Notes: generated by a model from the sequence alone, not told the origin. A stretch of DNA of 7,357 bases from an uncultured Fimbriimonadales bacterium (GCA_937934465.1 CALGZO010000247.1:1-7357), one strand, 5' to 3'; positions 1-6,754 are shown, numbered from the stretch's first letter. Translations and numbers: made by a program.

Positions 1-551
1 GTATGCTGATGGGTATGAGCGTTGGTCAGCAGGCGCAGGACGACGCTCGGCTCCAGCGCGCTCGCGCCGCTGCAGACGCGCTGTTCGCTCGCCTGCTGGA
101 GCGACTGAACACCGAGTACCAGCAGGGTGGTGCAGAGCGCGGCGTGCAGGTCTGTGCTGAGGTTGCTCAGTCGCTCACACGGCAAATCGGGCGCGAGCAG
201 GGCGTACAGATTCGGCGCGTCTCGCTCAAGAACCGCAACCCGCGCAACGCGCCCGACGCTTGGGAACGCCAAGTGCTGCAACGCTGGGAACGCGAACTCG
301 AAGCGGGTAAAGAGATTGGCGAGGTCGCCGAATGGCGCACCGAGCGCGGCGGGCGCGTCTATCGCTACATGCGCCCCATCAAAATCGCCATGCCCCTCTG
401 CTTGGAGTGTCATGGCGCGCAAATCAAGCCCGAAGTGCGCCGCCTCATTCGCGAACGCTACCCCAACGACAAAGCGACTGGCTATCAGCTGGGCGATTTG
501 CGCGGCGCATTTTCCGTAAAAATCTCGCAACCGAAGGAGGCTCAGCGATGA
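1..551 (+). CDS. DUF3365 (Tll0287-like) c-type heme protein, 5' end outside window
   Basis: The reading frame is open from the first complete codon at position 3 and ends at TGA 549-551; 182 residues are visible. The C-terminal half matches the DUF3365/Tll0287-like heme domain: a segment rich in RNPRNAPDAWE (about residues 79-89), then the heme-attachment motif CLECH (Cys133, Cys136, His137) followed by G, and a closing GYQLGDLRGAFSV segment (160-172). Cys51 lies where this family has a conserved cysteine; from memory, the cyanobacterial member Tll0287 uses a His/Cys axial pair, so Cys51 is a candidate second ligand. c-type heme attachment needs export, but no complete signal peptide is visible. 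The real start is therefore probably upstream of the window and residues 1-10 may be the end of a signal or membrane segment. The stop overlaps the next gene's start (ATGA), implying co-translation. Electron carrier or redox/gas sensor are both possible; the family is confident, the role is not. Confidence 0.82.
   Translation, partial: MLMGMSVGQQAQDDARLQRARAAADALFARLLERLNTEYQQGGAERGVQVCAEVAQSLTRQIGREQGVQIRRVSLKNRNPRNAPDAWERQVLQRWERELEAGKEIGEVAEWRTERGGRVYRYMRPIKIAMPLCLECHGAQIKPEVRRLIRERYPNDKATGYQLGDLRGAFSVKISQPKEAQR
533..540 (+). promoter_or_regulatory. Strong Shine-Dalgarno for the dioxygenase-rhodanese gene
   Basis: GAAGGAGG lies inside the end of the upstream heme-protein gene, 7 nt before ATG 548. 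It fixes the start of the downstream gene and rules out the in-frame extension back to 332, which would run over the heme gene. Confidence 0.85.
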
Positions 552-1963
552 TATTCCGACAAATCTATGAGGATGGTCTGGCGCAGGCGTCCTACTTTTT
601 CGGATGCCCTGCCACGGGGGAAGCGATGGTGATTGACCCCCGACGCGACATCGATGTCTACCTGAAACTGGCGCAAGAGACGGGATTACACATCGTGGCG
701 GTCGGCGAGACGCACATCCACGCCGATTTCCTGTCGGGCGCACGCGAACTCGCCCACGCCACAGGCGCAACCCTCTACCTCTCCGATGAAGGCGACGAGA
801 ACTGGAAATATCGCGGGCTGGAAGGGTTCAAACACCGCCTACTCAAAGACGGCGACGAGTGGTACATCGGCAACATCCGCGTGCGCGCGGTGCATACGCC
901 CGGACACACGCCCGAACATATCACCTTCCTCATCTACGACGGCAAGGACACGCCCGACCCGATTATCGCCATCACGGGCGATTTTATATTCGTGGGCGAT
1001 TTGGGACGCTCCGACCTGCTGGAGGAGGCGGCGGGTATTCAAGGCACAGCCGAACCGGGCGCACGGAACCTCTACCGAAGCCTCGTGCGGTTCATCGAGC
1101 AGCCCGACTATCTGCAGGTTTGGCCTGGGCACGGCGCAGGTTCGGCGTGCGGCAAGGCTCTGGGCGCGCTCCCTGCCACCACGCTCGGCTACGAACGCCG
1201 CCACGCTTGGTGGGCTCGCACGATAGCGAACTACGACGAAGAGCAGTTCGTCAAAGATTTGCTGGCAGACCAACCCGAAGCGCCGACCTACTTCGCCGTG
1301 ATGAAGCGGCTCAATCGTGACGGGATGCCCATTCTGGGCAAGTTGCCCCAGCCGCCCCTGCTCACGCCTGAAGCCTTCAAGAAGGCGTTGGACGAGGGCG
1401 CAATTTTGGTGGATACGCGCGATAAGTTCGCCTTCGCAGGCGGGCATATCAAGGGCGCCATCAACATCCCTGCTGGCAAGATGTTCTCCACCTGGGCGGG
1501 ATGGCTGTTGCCGTATGACACGCCGATTATCCTGCTCGCGCCCGAATCGCAGATTGAGACGCTCGTGCGTCAACTGGTGCGCGTCGGGCTGGATAATGTC
1601 ATCGGCTACATCCCGTCGCTGGAGGGCTACGCGCCGAGCGAGCTGGAGACTGTGCCTCAAATCACCGCTGAACGCGCCCACGAACTCTGGAAGTCGGGCG
1701 AGGCGGTAATCCTCGATGTGCGCGGTCTCTCCGAGTATCGCGCGGGTCATATCCCGAACGCGCTCCACATCCATGCAGGGCGCGTGCTGCAACGCGCTGC
1801 GGAAATCCCAAGCGACCGCCCTGTGATTGTCCACTGCCTCAGCGGCGCCCGCTCCAGCACCGCCATTAGCGCGCTGATGGCGAAGGGGTATCACAACTTG
1901 CATAATCTAACGGGCGGCATCCTGGCGTGGCAGGAGCACGGATACCCAACAGAGACGGCTTAG
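548..1963 (+). CDS. Persulfide dioxygenase-type metallo-beta-lactamase fused to two rhodanese domains
   Basis: The 471-aa product starts at ATG 548. A strong GAAGGAGG at 533-540 sits 7 nt upstream and favours this start over the longer open frame from 332. Residues 1-240 are an MBL fold of the ETHE1/CstB type: THIHADF (His56, His58, Asp60), HTPGH (His120), TGD (Asp145), GDLGRSD (150-156) and PGH (His195). By homology to ETHE1 the mononuclear iron ligands would be His56, His120 and Asp145. The last position of HxHxDH is Phe61, not His, as commonly seen in this fusion subfamily. Rhodanese 1 (about 276-362) has lost its cysteine (ILLAPES around 328-334). Rhodanese 2 (about 373-468) is intact, with Cys430 in HCLSGARSS. 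The family oxidises low-molecular-weight persulfides with O2 to sulfite and transfers sulfane sulfur in the cytoplasm, usually in sulfide detoxification. No sulfide:quinone reductase is visible here. Coupled to the upstream heme gene. Confidence 0.93.
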   Translation: MIFRQIYEDGLAQASYFFGCPATGEAMVIDPRRDIDVYLKLAQETGLHIVAVGETHIHADFLSGARELAHATGATLYLSDEGDENWKYRGLEGFKHRLLKDGDEWYIGNIRVRAVHTPGHTPEHITFLIYDGKDTPDPIIAITGDFIFVGDLGRSDLLEEAAGIQGTAEPGARNLYRSLVRFIEQPDYLQVWPGHGAGSACGKALGALPATTLGYERRHAWWARTIANYDEEQFVKDLLADQPEAPTYFAVMKRLNRDGMPILGKLPQPPLLTPEAFKKALDEGAILVDTRDKFAFAGGHIKGAINIPAGKMFSTWAGWLLPYDTPIILLAPESQIETLVRQLVRVGLDNVIGYIPSLEGYAPSELETVPQITAERAHELWKSGEAVILDVRGLSEYRAGHIPNALHIHAGRVLQRAAEIPSDRPVIVHCLSGARSSTAISALMAKGYHNLHNLTGGILAWQEHGYPTETA

Positions 1964-1979
1964 GCAACCAAACCGATTG

Positions 1980-2084
1980 CCCTCACCCCCAACCCTCTCT
2001 CCCACTTCATGGGAGAGGGGGCTTCTCGCGTGTATCAGCGTTCACTCCCCTCTCCTGCGTCGCGGAAGAAGGCTGGGGCGAGGG
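1980..2084. repeat. Nested palindromic intergenic element (REP/MITE-like)
   Basis: The element is bounded by imperfect inverted arms, CCCTCACCCCCAACC (1980-1994) and GGCTGGGGCGAGGG (2071-2084). Inside it, CTCTCCCA (1997-2004) and TGGGAGAG (2010-2017) form a perfect 8-bp hairpin with loop CTTCA. GGAGAGGGG (2012-2020) can instead pair perfectly with CCCCTCTCC (2047-2055), and the two foldings exclude each other. It starts 17 nt after the dioxygenase stop and lies between convergent genes. C-rich/G-rich intergenic elements of this general look are, from memory, dispersed in many copies in several bacterial phyla, but copy number here cannot be seen. No transposase or T-tract is present. A role as a bidirectional transcription barrier is possible. 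Confidence 0.72.
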
Positions 2085-2150
2085 CAATCAGCAGCATTAC
2101 AGCCACGCTGCACAAGGGAAACGCGCAGCCCCCCATTTACCATATAGCCG
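2085..2150. other. Remainder of convergent intergenic spacer
   Basis: This short spacer lies between the palindromic element and the 3' end of the methyltransferase gene. It holds no open frame with a start signal. I see only a weak AGCC/GGCT inverted repeat at its right edge and no T-rich terminator. Confidence 0.5.
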
Positions 2151-2924
2151 CTAAGGCTTCCTCAATACACAGTATAGATTATTCACGAAGTAGTCGCCCA
2201 CGAGAGGCAGATGGCGCAGCAGGCTGAACAGACGCACCACAGGGTGGCGGCTGCAGTTCGGTTGGAAAAATTCCACCTCGAAACCAGATTCGTAAATAAT
2301 CCGCTTGTAGTCGCGGAACGCCAGCATGTTCATCCCCAAGTCGCGGTAGGATGTTAGCGGGCGTCCGAGGCGTTTGGCAGTGGCGTTTAGCACCCAGCGG
2401 TCGGGCAGTAGGATGTGCGCCCACGGCAGGTTGACGCCAATCAGTCGCTTGATGGCGTCGTGGTCGCCGAACGGACTGTTCCAGAGTGGTCCGATGGCAG
2501 CATAGAGGCGTCCGCCTGATTGGAGCCGCTGCCGCATCTCTGCCAGCACCGTCGCCAAGTCCATCACATGCTCAAAAGTGTCCTTGCTGGTCATCAGGTG
2601 GAAGTCGGCTTCGTCGAGGTGGGCGATATCGATGCAGAGGAACTCGACGCGGTCGGCGAGTTCGGGATAGTTCAGTTGCAGGTTGCGCTGGGCGAATTGG
2701 ATGAGGCGTTCGTTGAGGTCGACGCCCACCACGCGCGCTGCGCCTGCCCGCGCCATATCGATGCAGAGGCTGCCATGCCCGCAGCCCAAATCCAGCACCT
2801 TTTTACCCTGCAGGTCGGGCTGACCGCCAAGGCGCGTCCAGAAGCGCGGGTTCTCCCACGCGCCGCGCCTGAAATACTCCACATCGCGCGGCTCCAGCTC
2901 CGCTACAGATGGTTTTTGATCCAT
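2151..2924 (-). CDS. Class I SAM-dependent methyltransferase
   Basis: The product is 257 aa, starting MDQKPSV at ATG 2922-2924 and ending at TAG 2151-2153. A Rossmann methyltransferase core is clear: motif I VLDLGCGHG (residues 43-51), the acidic residue ending strand 2 in VGVDL (Asp69, binds the ribose hydroxyls of SAM), an ID pair after strand 4 (99-100), and DTFEHV (115-120) typical of UbiG/methyltransf_11-like enzymes. The C-terminal third, with many aromatics, carries the substrate site and has no signature I can name, so the acceptor is unknown. There is no signal peptide, so it is cytoplasmic. Its first 22 nt overlap the end of hisS in another frame and no strong ribosome site precedes it, so it is probably translated by coupling to hisS. 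It is the last gene of the minus-strand operon. A role in tRNA modification cannot be inferred from the neighbour alone. Confidence 0.85.
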   Translation of the reverse strand: MDQKPSVAELEPRDVEYFRRGAWENPRFWTRLGGQPDLQGKKVLDLGCGHGSLCIDMARAGAARVVGVDLNERLIQFAQRNLQLNYPELADRVEFLCIDIAHLDEADFHLMTSKDTFEHVMDLATVLAEMRQRLQSGGRLYAAIGPLWNSPFGDHDAIKRLIGVNLPWAHILLPDRWVLNATAKRLGRPLTSYRDLGMNMLAFRDYKRIIYESGFEVEFFQPNCSRHPVVRLFSLLRHLPLVGDYFVNNLYCVLRKP

Positions 2925-4168
2925 TCGCTCAGCTCAGCTTGGCTCACGACGCTCTGTTCGTGGGTCTGCAGGTCTTTGATGGTCGCGTTCTGTTGCTGCA
3001 GTTCAGCGTCGCCGATGAGGATGGCGTACCGTGCGCCGCTGCGGTTGGCGAGGCGCATCTGCGCTTTGGGGCTGCGCGCTTCCAAGTCCAACTCGGCGGC
3101 AAGCTGCGCGGCGCGGAGCTGCTGCGCGAGTTTCAGAGCTACGGGGCGCGCCGCCTCGCCGAATGCAACCACATAGGCGTCGATGGGGCGCGGTTCTGGC
3201 AGCGGCGCCTGCATCGCCTGCAAGGTGAGCAGAGTACGCTCCACGCCGATTCCGACGCCCAGCGCAGGCGTAGGGGGACCGCCCAGCTCCGCCACTAAGC
3301 CGTCGTAGCGTCCGCCGCCGCACAGCGCGTTCTGCGCGCCCAGCCCTTGCTCCGCAATCACCTCAAAAGTGGTGCGTGTATAGTAGTCCAGCCCACGCAC
3401 GAGTCGCACATCACGCACATACGCCACCTCCAGCGTCTTCAGCAGGTTTTGGAGGCTCTCAAAGTGCGTTCGGCAAGCGTCGCACAGGTAGGGGTCAATC
3501 GGCGGCGCGGAGTCGGTGATATCGGCGCACTCTTTGCAGTCCAGAATGCGCAGCGGATTGCGCTCCAGTCTGGCTTGGCAGTTTTTACAGAGTTGTGTAT
3601 AGTTTTCGTGCCCGAAGTTGCGCACCGCCTCGCGATAGGCGGGTCGGCATTCGGGGCAGCCGATAGTGTTCAGGCGCAGCTCCAGCGCGTCGGGGGTCAG
3701 CCCCAGCGTGAGGAAGAAGTCCATCACCATCGCCAGCAGTTCGGCGTCGGCGAGCGGGTGCGCCGCGCCGAGAATCTCCGCGCCGAACTGGTGCGCCTGC
3801 CGATACCGACCGCGCTGGGGACGCTCGCCCCTGAAGAAAGGCGTGATGTAATACAGCTTATGCACGCCGCCCGCGCCGTACAGCCCATGCTCTAAGTAGG
3901 CGCGCACGACTGGGGCTGTGCCCTCAGGTTTCATGGCGTATCGCTCCTCGCCGCGCTGGAACACATACATCTCTTTGGAAACGATGTCGCTGGTCTCGCC
4001 AACGCTGCGCTCGAACAACTCGGCGGTCTCCAAAATCGGCGTGCGTATCTCGCGATAGCCGTACCGCCGACAGTGTTCGCGCCAGCGCGACTCCACATAC
4101 TGCCAGAGGTGGCTCTGCTCTGGCAACACATCATGCATCCCCTCTAACGCGCGATATTTGAGTTCCAT
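2903..4168 (-). CDS. hisS: Histidyl-tRNA synthetase
   Basis: The 421-aa product is of usual length for a bacterial class II HisRS, which charges tRNA-His with histidine in the cytoplasm. In order: EGMHDVLP (9-16); motif 1 around 29-70, including GYREIRTPILE; motif 2 FRGERPQRGRYRQAHQFGAE (112-131); the histidine-binding loop RGLDYYTRTTFEV (258-270) with the catalytic Arg258; motif 3 LGVGIGVERT (303-312); and an anticodon-binding domain from about 327 to the end. The insertion domain (about 166-240) carries four CxxC pairs, at 171/174, 194/197, 211/214 and 229/232, which could bind zinc. I chose ATG 4168; a GTG immediately before it (4171) directly follows the TAG of the upstream gene, so either start works and the product differs by one residue. 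The ribosome site is weak, and tight linkage to the VKOR-DsbA gene suggests translational coupling. Confidence 0.97.
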   Translation of the reverse strand: MELKYRALEGMHDVLPEQSHLWQYVESRWREHCRRYGYREIRTPILETAELFERSVGETSDIVSKEMYVFQRGEERYAMKPEGTAPVVRAYLEHGLYGAGGVHKLYYITPFFRGERPQRGRYRQAHQFGAEILGAAHPLADAELLAMVMDFFLTLGLTPDALELRLNTIGCPECRPAYREAVRNFGHENYTQLCKNCQARLERNPLRILDCKECADITDSAPPIDPYLCDACRTHFESLQNLLKTLEVAYVRDVRLVRGLDYYTRTTFEVIAEQGLGAQNALCGGGRYDGLVAELGGPPTPALGVGIGVERTLLTLQAMQAPLPEPRPIDAYVVAFGEAARPVALKLAQQLRAAQLAAELDLEARSPKAQMRLANRSGARYAILIGDAELQQQNATIKDLQTHEQSVVSQAELSEWIKNHL

Positions 4169-4171
4169 CAC

Positions 4172-5317
4172 CTACTGCACCGAGACATTGATTTGTTTGC
4201 CGAGATACTGTTGGATTTTCGGGTTCATATTGAGCGTGGAGAGCAGCGCCGCCATACCTCGCGCGATGTGCATCTCGCCTTCGTACACGACGATAAAGGT
4301 CGGCGTGGAGTTCACACCTAACTTGCTGCCCTCCTCGAAGTCGCGATAGACCCGCTTGAAGTGGATATCTTGATTGTCGACGGCGGCGCGCACCTTTTGG
4401 CTATCCAGTCCCAACTGCTGAGCAATCTTCTCGATGCGCTTTGGCGTGAGTTCTTGTTGGCTTTCGAAGAGCGCAGCGTACATCTCCCAGAATTTGCCTT
4501 GTGCGCCTGCCTCTTCGGATGCGGACGCCGCCATCCATGCCATCGGATGGATTTGAATCAGCGGATAGTGGCGGAACACGAAAAGCGCTTTGTCGCCCAG
4601 CTGCGGCAATATCTGTTTCTCCAGCACCTCGTACGCCTGCTTACAGGCTGGGCACTGGAAGTCGGAGAACTCTACTATCACGAGCGGGGCGTCTTGGTTG
4701 CCCTTGCGCCAGCCCTGCCCATCCAAGTAGAGCGTCGTGAGTTTCTCGTTGTCGGTATCGATTACCTGAGCGGTAGTTGCACGGTTCCATTGCCAGCCGC
4801 CGTAGGCTAAGCCCGCCACTACCAGCGCGAGCGAGACCGCAACGGACTGCACGAGCTCGCGCGTTTGCATTCCCGTCAGCGACGGCTCGCCTCGCAATCC
4901 TACGAGCGATAAGAGCCATACGAGGAAATTCGCCGACGCCGCGCCTAAACACCACCAGCAGGGCGTTCCCTTCGCATATAAGTTCAGCACAAAAAGTTGA
5001 ACATAGGTGAAATATGCAAACGCCAGCACACCCAAAGTGCTGAGTCCTGTGAGCATCAGGCTGTATCGACGCCACTGCTCTGGGTATTGCAGGCGCGAGA
5101 GGGCAAGCACAAGCAGCAGCCCGAAAAAGCCGAATCCGAACGCCGCGACAGGCACTCCCGCGATGCGCGAATACGGCGAGCGCGCCACCACATCACAGCC
5201 GCCGCCCGTGCAGGGCAACGCGAACTCCGCCGAGTGCGAAATCCACAGCAACGCCGAGATGACCATACCAACCGACGCAAACAGTACCATGAGGCGGTTC
5301 AGGACAATCGCGTTCAT
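4172..5317 (-). CDS. VKOR-DsbA fusion, membrane disulfide-bond formation protein
   Basis: The 381-aa product starts at ATG 5315-5317. A GGAGG (5327-5331) lies 9 nt upstream, so the longer open frame to 5572 is rejected. Residues 1-175 form a vitamin K epoxide reductase (VKOR) domain with about five hydrophobic segments (near 8-27, 54-74, 87-110, 124-141, 154-174). It has a loop cysteine pair Cys36/Cys41, then SPYS with Ser47, and the quinone-side active site CWWC (Cys120/Cys123). Residues 205-375 are a DsbA/thioredoxin-like domain with CPAC (Cys222/Cys225) and cis-proline STP (Pro339). In this family the thioredoxin domain oxidises cysteines of exported proteins, and the VKOR part passes the electrons to membrane quinone. 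The loop pair is spaced by only four residues, which is compact. The gene is first in the operon with hisS, its stop being immediately followed by the hisS start codon. Confidence 0.93.
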   Translation of the reverse strand: MNAIVLNRLMVLFASVGMVISALLWISHSAEFALPCTGGGCDVVARSPYSRIAGVPVAAFGFGFFGLLLVLALSRLQYPEQWRRYSLMLTGLSTLGVLAFAYFTYVQLFVLNLYAKGTPCWWCLGAASANFLVWLLSLVGLRGEPSLTGMQTRELVQSVAVSLALVVAGLAYGGWQWNRATTAQVIDTDNEKLTTLYLDGQGWRKGNQDAPLVIVEFSDFQCPACKQAYEVLEKQILPQLGDKALFVFRHYPLIQIHPMAWMAASASEEAGAQGKFWEMYAALFESQQELTPKRIEKIAQQLGLDSQKVRAAVDNQDIHFKRVYRDFEEGSKLGVNSTPTFIVVYEGEMHIARGMAALLSTLNMNPKIQQYLGKQINVSVQ

Positions 5318-5326
5318 AAAGGCGAA

Positions 5327-5331
5327 CCTCC
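5327..5331 (-). promoter_or_regulatory. Shine-Dalgarno for the VKOR-DsbA gene
   Basis: GGAGG on the minus strand lies 9 nt before ATG 5317. It decides this start over in-frame upstream codons that would extend the protein with a charged, non-membrane sequence. Confidence 0.75.
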
Positions 5332-5338
5332 ACGCAAA

Positions 5339-5344
5339 AGTATA
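5339..5344 (-). promoter_or_regulatory. Candidate -10 box for the minus-strand operon
   Basis: TATACT on the minus strand is one base from the consensus -10. It would place the transcript start near 5332, giving a leader of about 15 nt with the ribosome site at its 5' end. No good -35 hexamer lies 16-18 nt upstream, so this is a tentative call based on one box. Confidence 0.35.
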
Positions 5345-5485
5345 CCTATCAGAGCAACCCCTATCGGGTGTGTGAGGCGCGACTGTGAATTGCAGGGGAT
5401 CGGCGTGTCGGCTGCGGAAGTCTGGAGAGGGTCGGACTGCGCCAAGCGAACAGGAAAACCGCCAGCCGCCTCGAACCTGTATTCT
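5345..5485. other. Divergent intergenic region upstream of the oxidoreductase
   Basis: This spacer separates the two divergent transcription units and should carry the plus-strand promoter, but I cannot identify one. TATTCT at 5480-5485 looks like a -10 box yet abuts the ATG, which would put the transcript start inside the gene. No Shine-Dalgarno stands before ATG 5486 and no inverted-repeat operator is evident. Confidence 0.4.
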
Positions 5486-6754
5486 ATGAACCAGCGATTG
5501 ACACGGCGGGAGTTTTTGAAGGCGGGCGCGGCGCTCAGTGCGCTGCCGATTGCGCAGTTCGCGCACGCGCAAGGCTCAGACACCATCAAAGTCGGCTTGG
5601 TGGGGTGTGGCGGGCGCGGCACAGGCGCGGCGATCGACTGCCTCCGCGCCGACAACGGCACAGTCATCTGGGCGTTAGGCGACATCTTCGAAGACCGCCT
5701 CAACGCCAGCTACGAGGGTCTCAAGGAGCAGTTCGCCGAGCGTGTGCAGGTTCCCTCCGAGCGACGCTTTCTGGGGTTCGACGCCTATAAGAAAGTGTTG
5801 GAGAGCGGAATCGACTTGGTGCTGCTCTGCACGCCGCCTGCGTTTCGTCCCGTGCATCTGCTCGCGGCGATGGAAGCGGGCAAGCATGTGTTCATGGAGA
5901 AGCCTGTCGCAGTGTGTCCTGAAGGGGTACGGATGGTGCTGCGCGCGGGCGAGATTGCCCAGCAGAAGCGGCTCGGCGTGATGCCCGGCACGCAGTATCG
6001 CTGGCATCCGGGCTATCAGGGCGTGATAGAGCGCATTCGCGCGGGACACATCGGCGAGGTGCGCGCCGCCTACGCCTACTACAACGCCGCCAGCCCTGCC
6101 CCCAAACCGCGCGAACAAGGCTGGAGCGACCTCGTGTACCAACTGCGCAACTGGCTGTTCTATAACTGGCTCGCAGGCGACCAGCCCGTGGAGCAGTTCG
6201 TGCATAACATCGATGTCATGAACTGGGTGATGGGCAGCCCGCCGACACGCGCGATGGCGATGGGCGGCAGACAAGTACGCACCGCGCCCGAATATGGCGA
6301 TGTGTACGACCATTTCGCCATCGAGTACGAGTACCCCAACGGCGTGCGCGTGCTGGCGATGTGCCGACAGATGGACAACACCGCCTATCGTGTATCCAAC
6401 CTCGTGGTCGGCGCCGAAGGCACTGCACTGCTGGAACAGTTCACCAACTTCTATGTGCGCGGCAAGGAGACTTGGGAGCCGGGCAAGCAGTGGCTCAACC
6501 CCTATGTGGAAGAGCATCGCGTGCTAATCGAGAGCCTCCGCAAGGGCAGCCCAATCAACGAGACGCGCACAATCGCCGAAAGCACCCTCACAGCGATTAT
6601 GGGGCGCATGTCGGCGTACACGGGCAAGGTGGTCACATGGGACGCAGCGATGAACTCCAAACTCAACCTCGTAGAGCGCGTGATGAATATCGGCTACGAC
6701 TCGCCAGCCCCGCAAGACCCCGTGCCCATCCCTGGCAAAACACCGTTGGTGTAA
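5486..6754 (+). CDS. Tat-exported Gfo/Idh/MocA family NAD(P)-dependent oxidoreductase
   Basis: The 422-aa product starts MNQRLTRREFLK at ATG 5486 and ends at TAA 6752-6754. The N-terminus is a twin-arginine signal (Arg7-Arg8, REFLK), a short hydrophobic stretch and a likely cleavage after AHA (28/29), so it should be exported folded with its cofactor or held at the outer face of the membrane. The Rossmann domain begins with GLVGCGGRGTG (37-47), and EKPVAV (138-143) is the conserved Gfo/Idh/MocA loop whose lysine acts in catalysis. WLAGDQPVEQFVHNIDVMNW (228-247), with His240 and Asp243, matches the active-site helix of the Tat-secreted, inositol-dehydrogenase-like branch. Members oxidise or reduce a sugar or polyol hydroxyl with NAD(P); the substrate cannot be read here. 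The longer open frame back to 4997 crosses the divergent gene and lacks the signal at its start, so it is rejected. The gene appears monocistronic, followed by the hairpin array. Confidence 0.93.
   Translation: MNQRLTRREFLKAGAALSALPIAQFAHAQGSDTIKVGLVGCGGRGTGAAIDCLRADNGTVIWALGDIFEDRLNASYEGLKEQFAERVQVPSERRFLGFDAYKKVLESGIDLVLLCTPPAFRPVHLLAAMEAGKHVFMEKPVAVCPEGVRMVLRAGEIAQQKRLGVMPGTQYRWHPGYQGVIERIRAGHIGEVRAAYAYYNAASPAPKPREQGWSDLVYQLRNWLFYNWLAGDQPVEQFVHNIDVMNWVMGSPPTRAMAMGGRQVRTAPEYGDVYDHFAIEYEYPNGVRVLAMCRQMDNTAYRVSNLVVGAEGTALLEQFTNFYVRGKETWEPGKQWLNPYVEEHRVLIESLRKGSPINETRTIAESTLTAIMGRMSAYTGKVVTWDAAMNSKLNLVERVMNIGYDSPAPQDPVPIPGKTPLV

Noticed and set aside
332..547. N-terminal extension of the dioxygenase frame
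   Set aside because: It overlaps the heme gene in another frame, while a strong ribosome site points to ATG 548 and homology begins there.
839..1903. 354-codon minus-strand open frame opposite the dioxygenase
   Set aside because: It is the mirror of a strongly conserved gene in GC-rich DNA and shows no recognisable domain.
1997..2017. Classical rho-independent terminator after the dioxygenase gene
   Set aside because: The hairpin is perfect but is followed by G-rich sequence and no T-tract, so I call it a repeat element with possible terminator function only.
2520..3176. Plus-strand open frame across the methyltransferase and hisS junction
   Set aside because: It is antisense to two recognisable genes and has no domain or ribosome site.
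4997..5485. N-terminal extension of the oxidoreductase frame
   Set aside because: It runs antisense through the VKOR-DsbA gene and would bury the Tat signal, which must be N-terminal.
5318..5572. N-terminal extension of the VKOR-DsbA frame
   Set aside because: A charged sequence unlike any VKOR N-terminus, and the ribosome site sits before ATG 5317.
5675..6517. 280-codon minus-strand open frame opposite the oxidoreductase
   Set aside because: Antisense shadow, rich in His, Ala and Arg, with no family signature.
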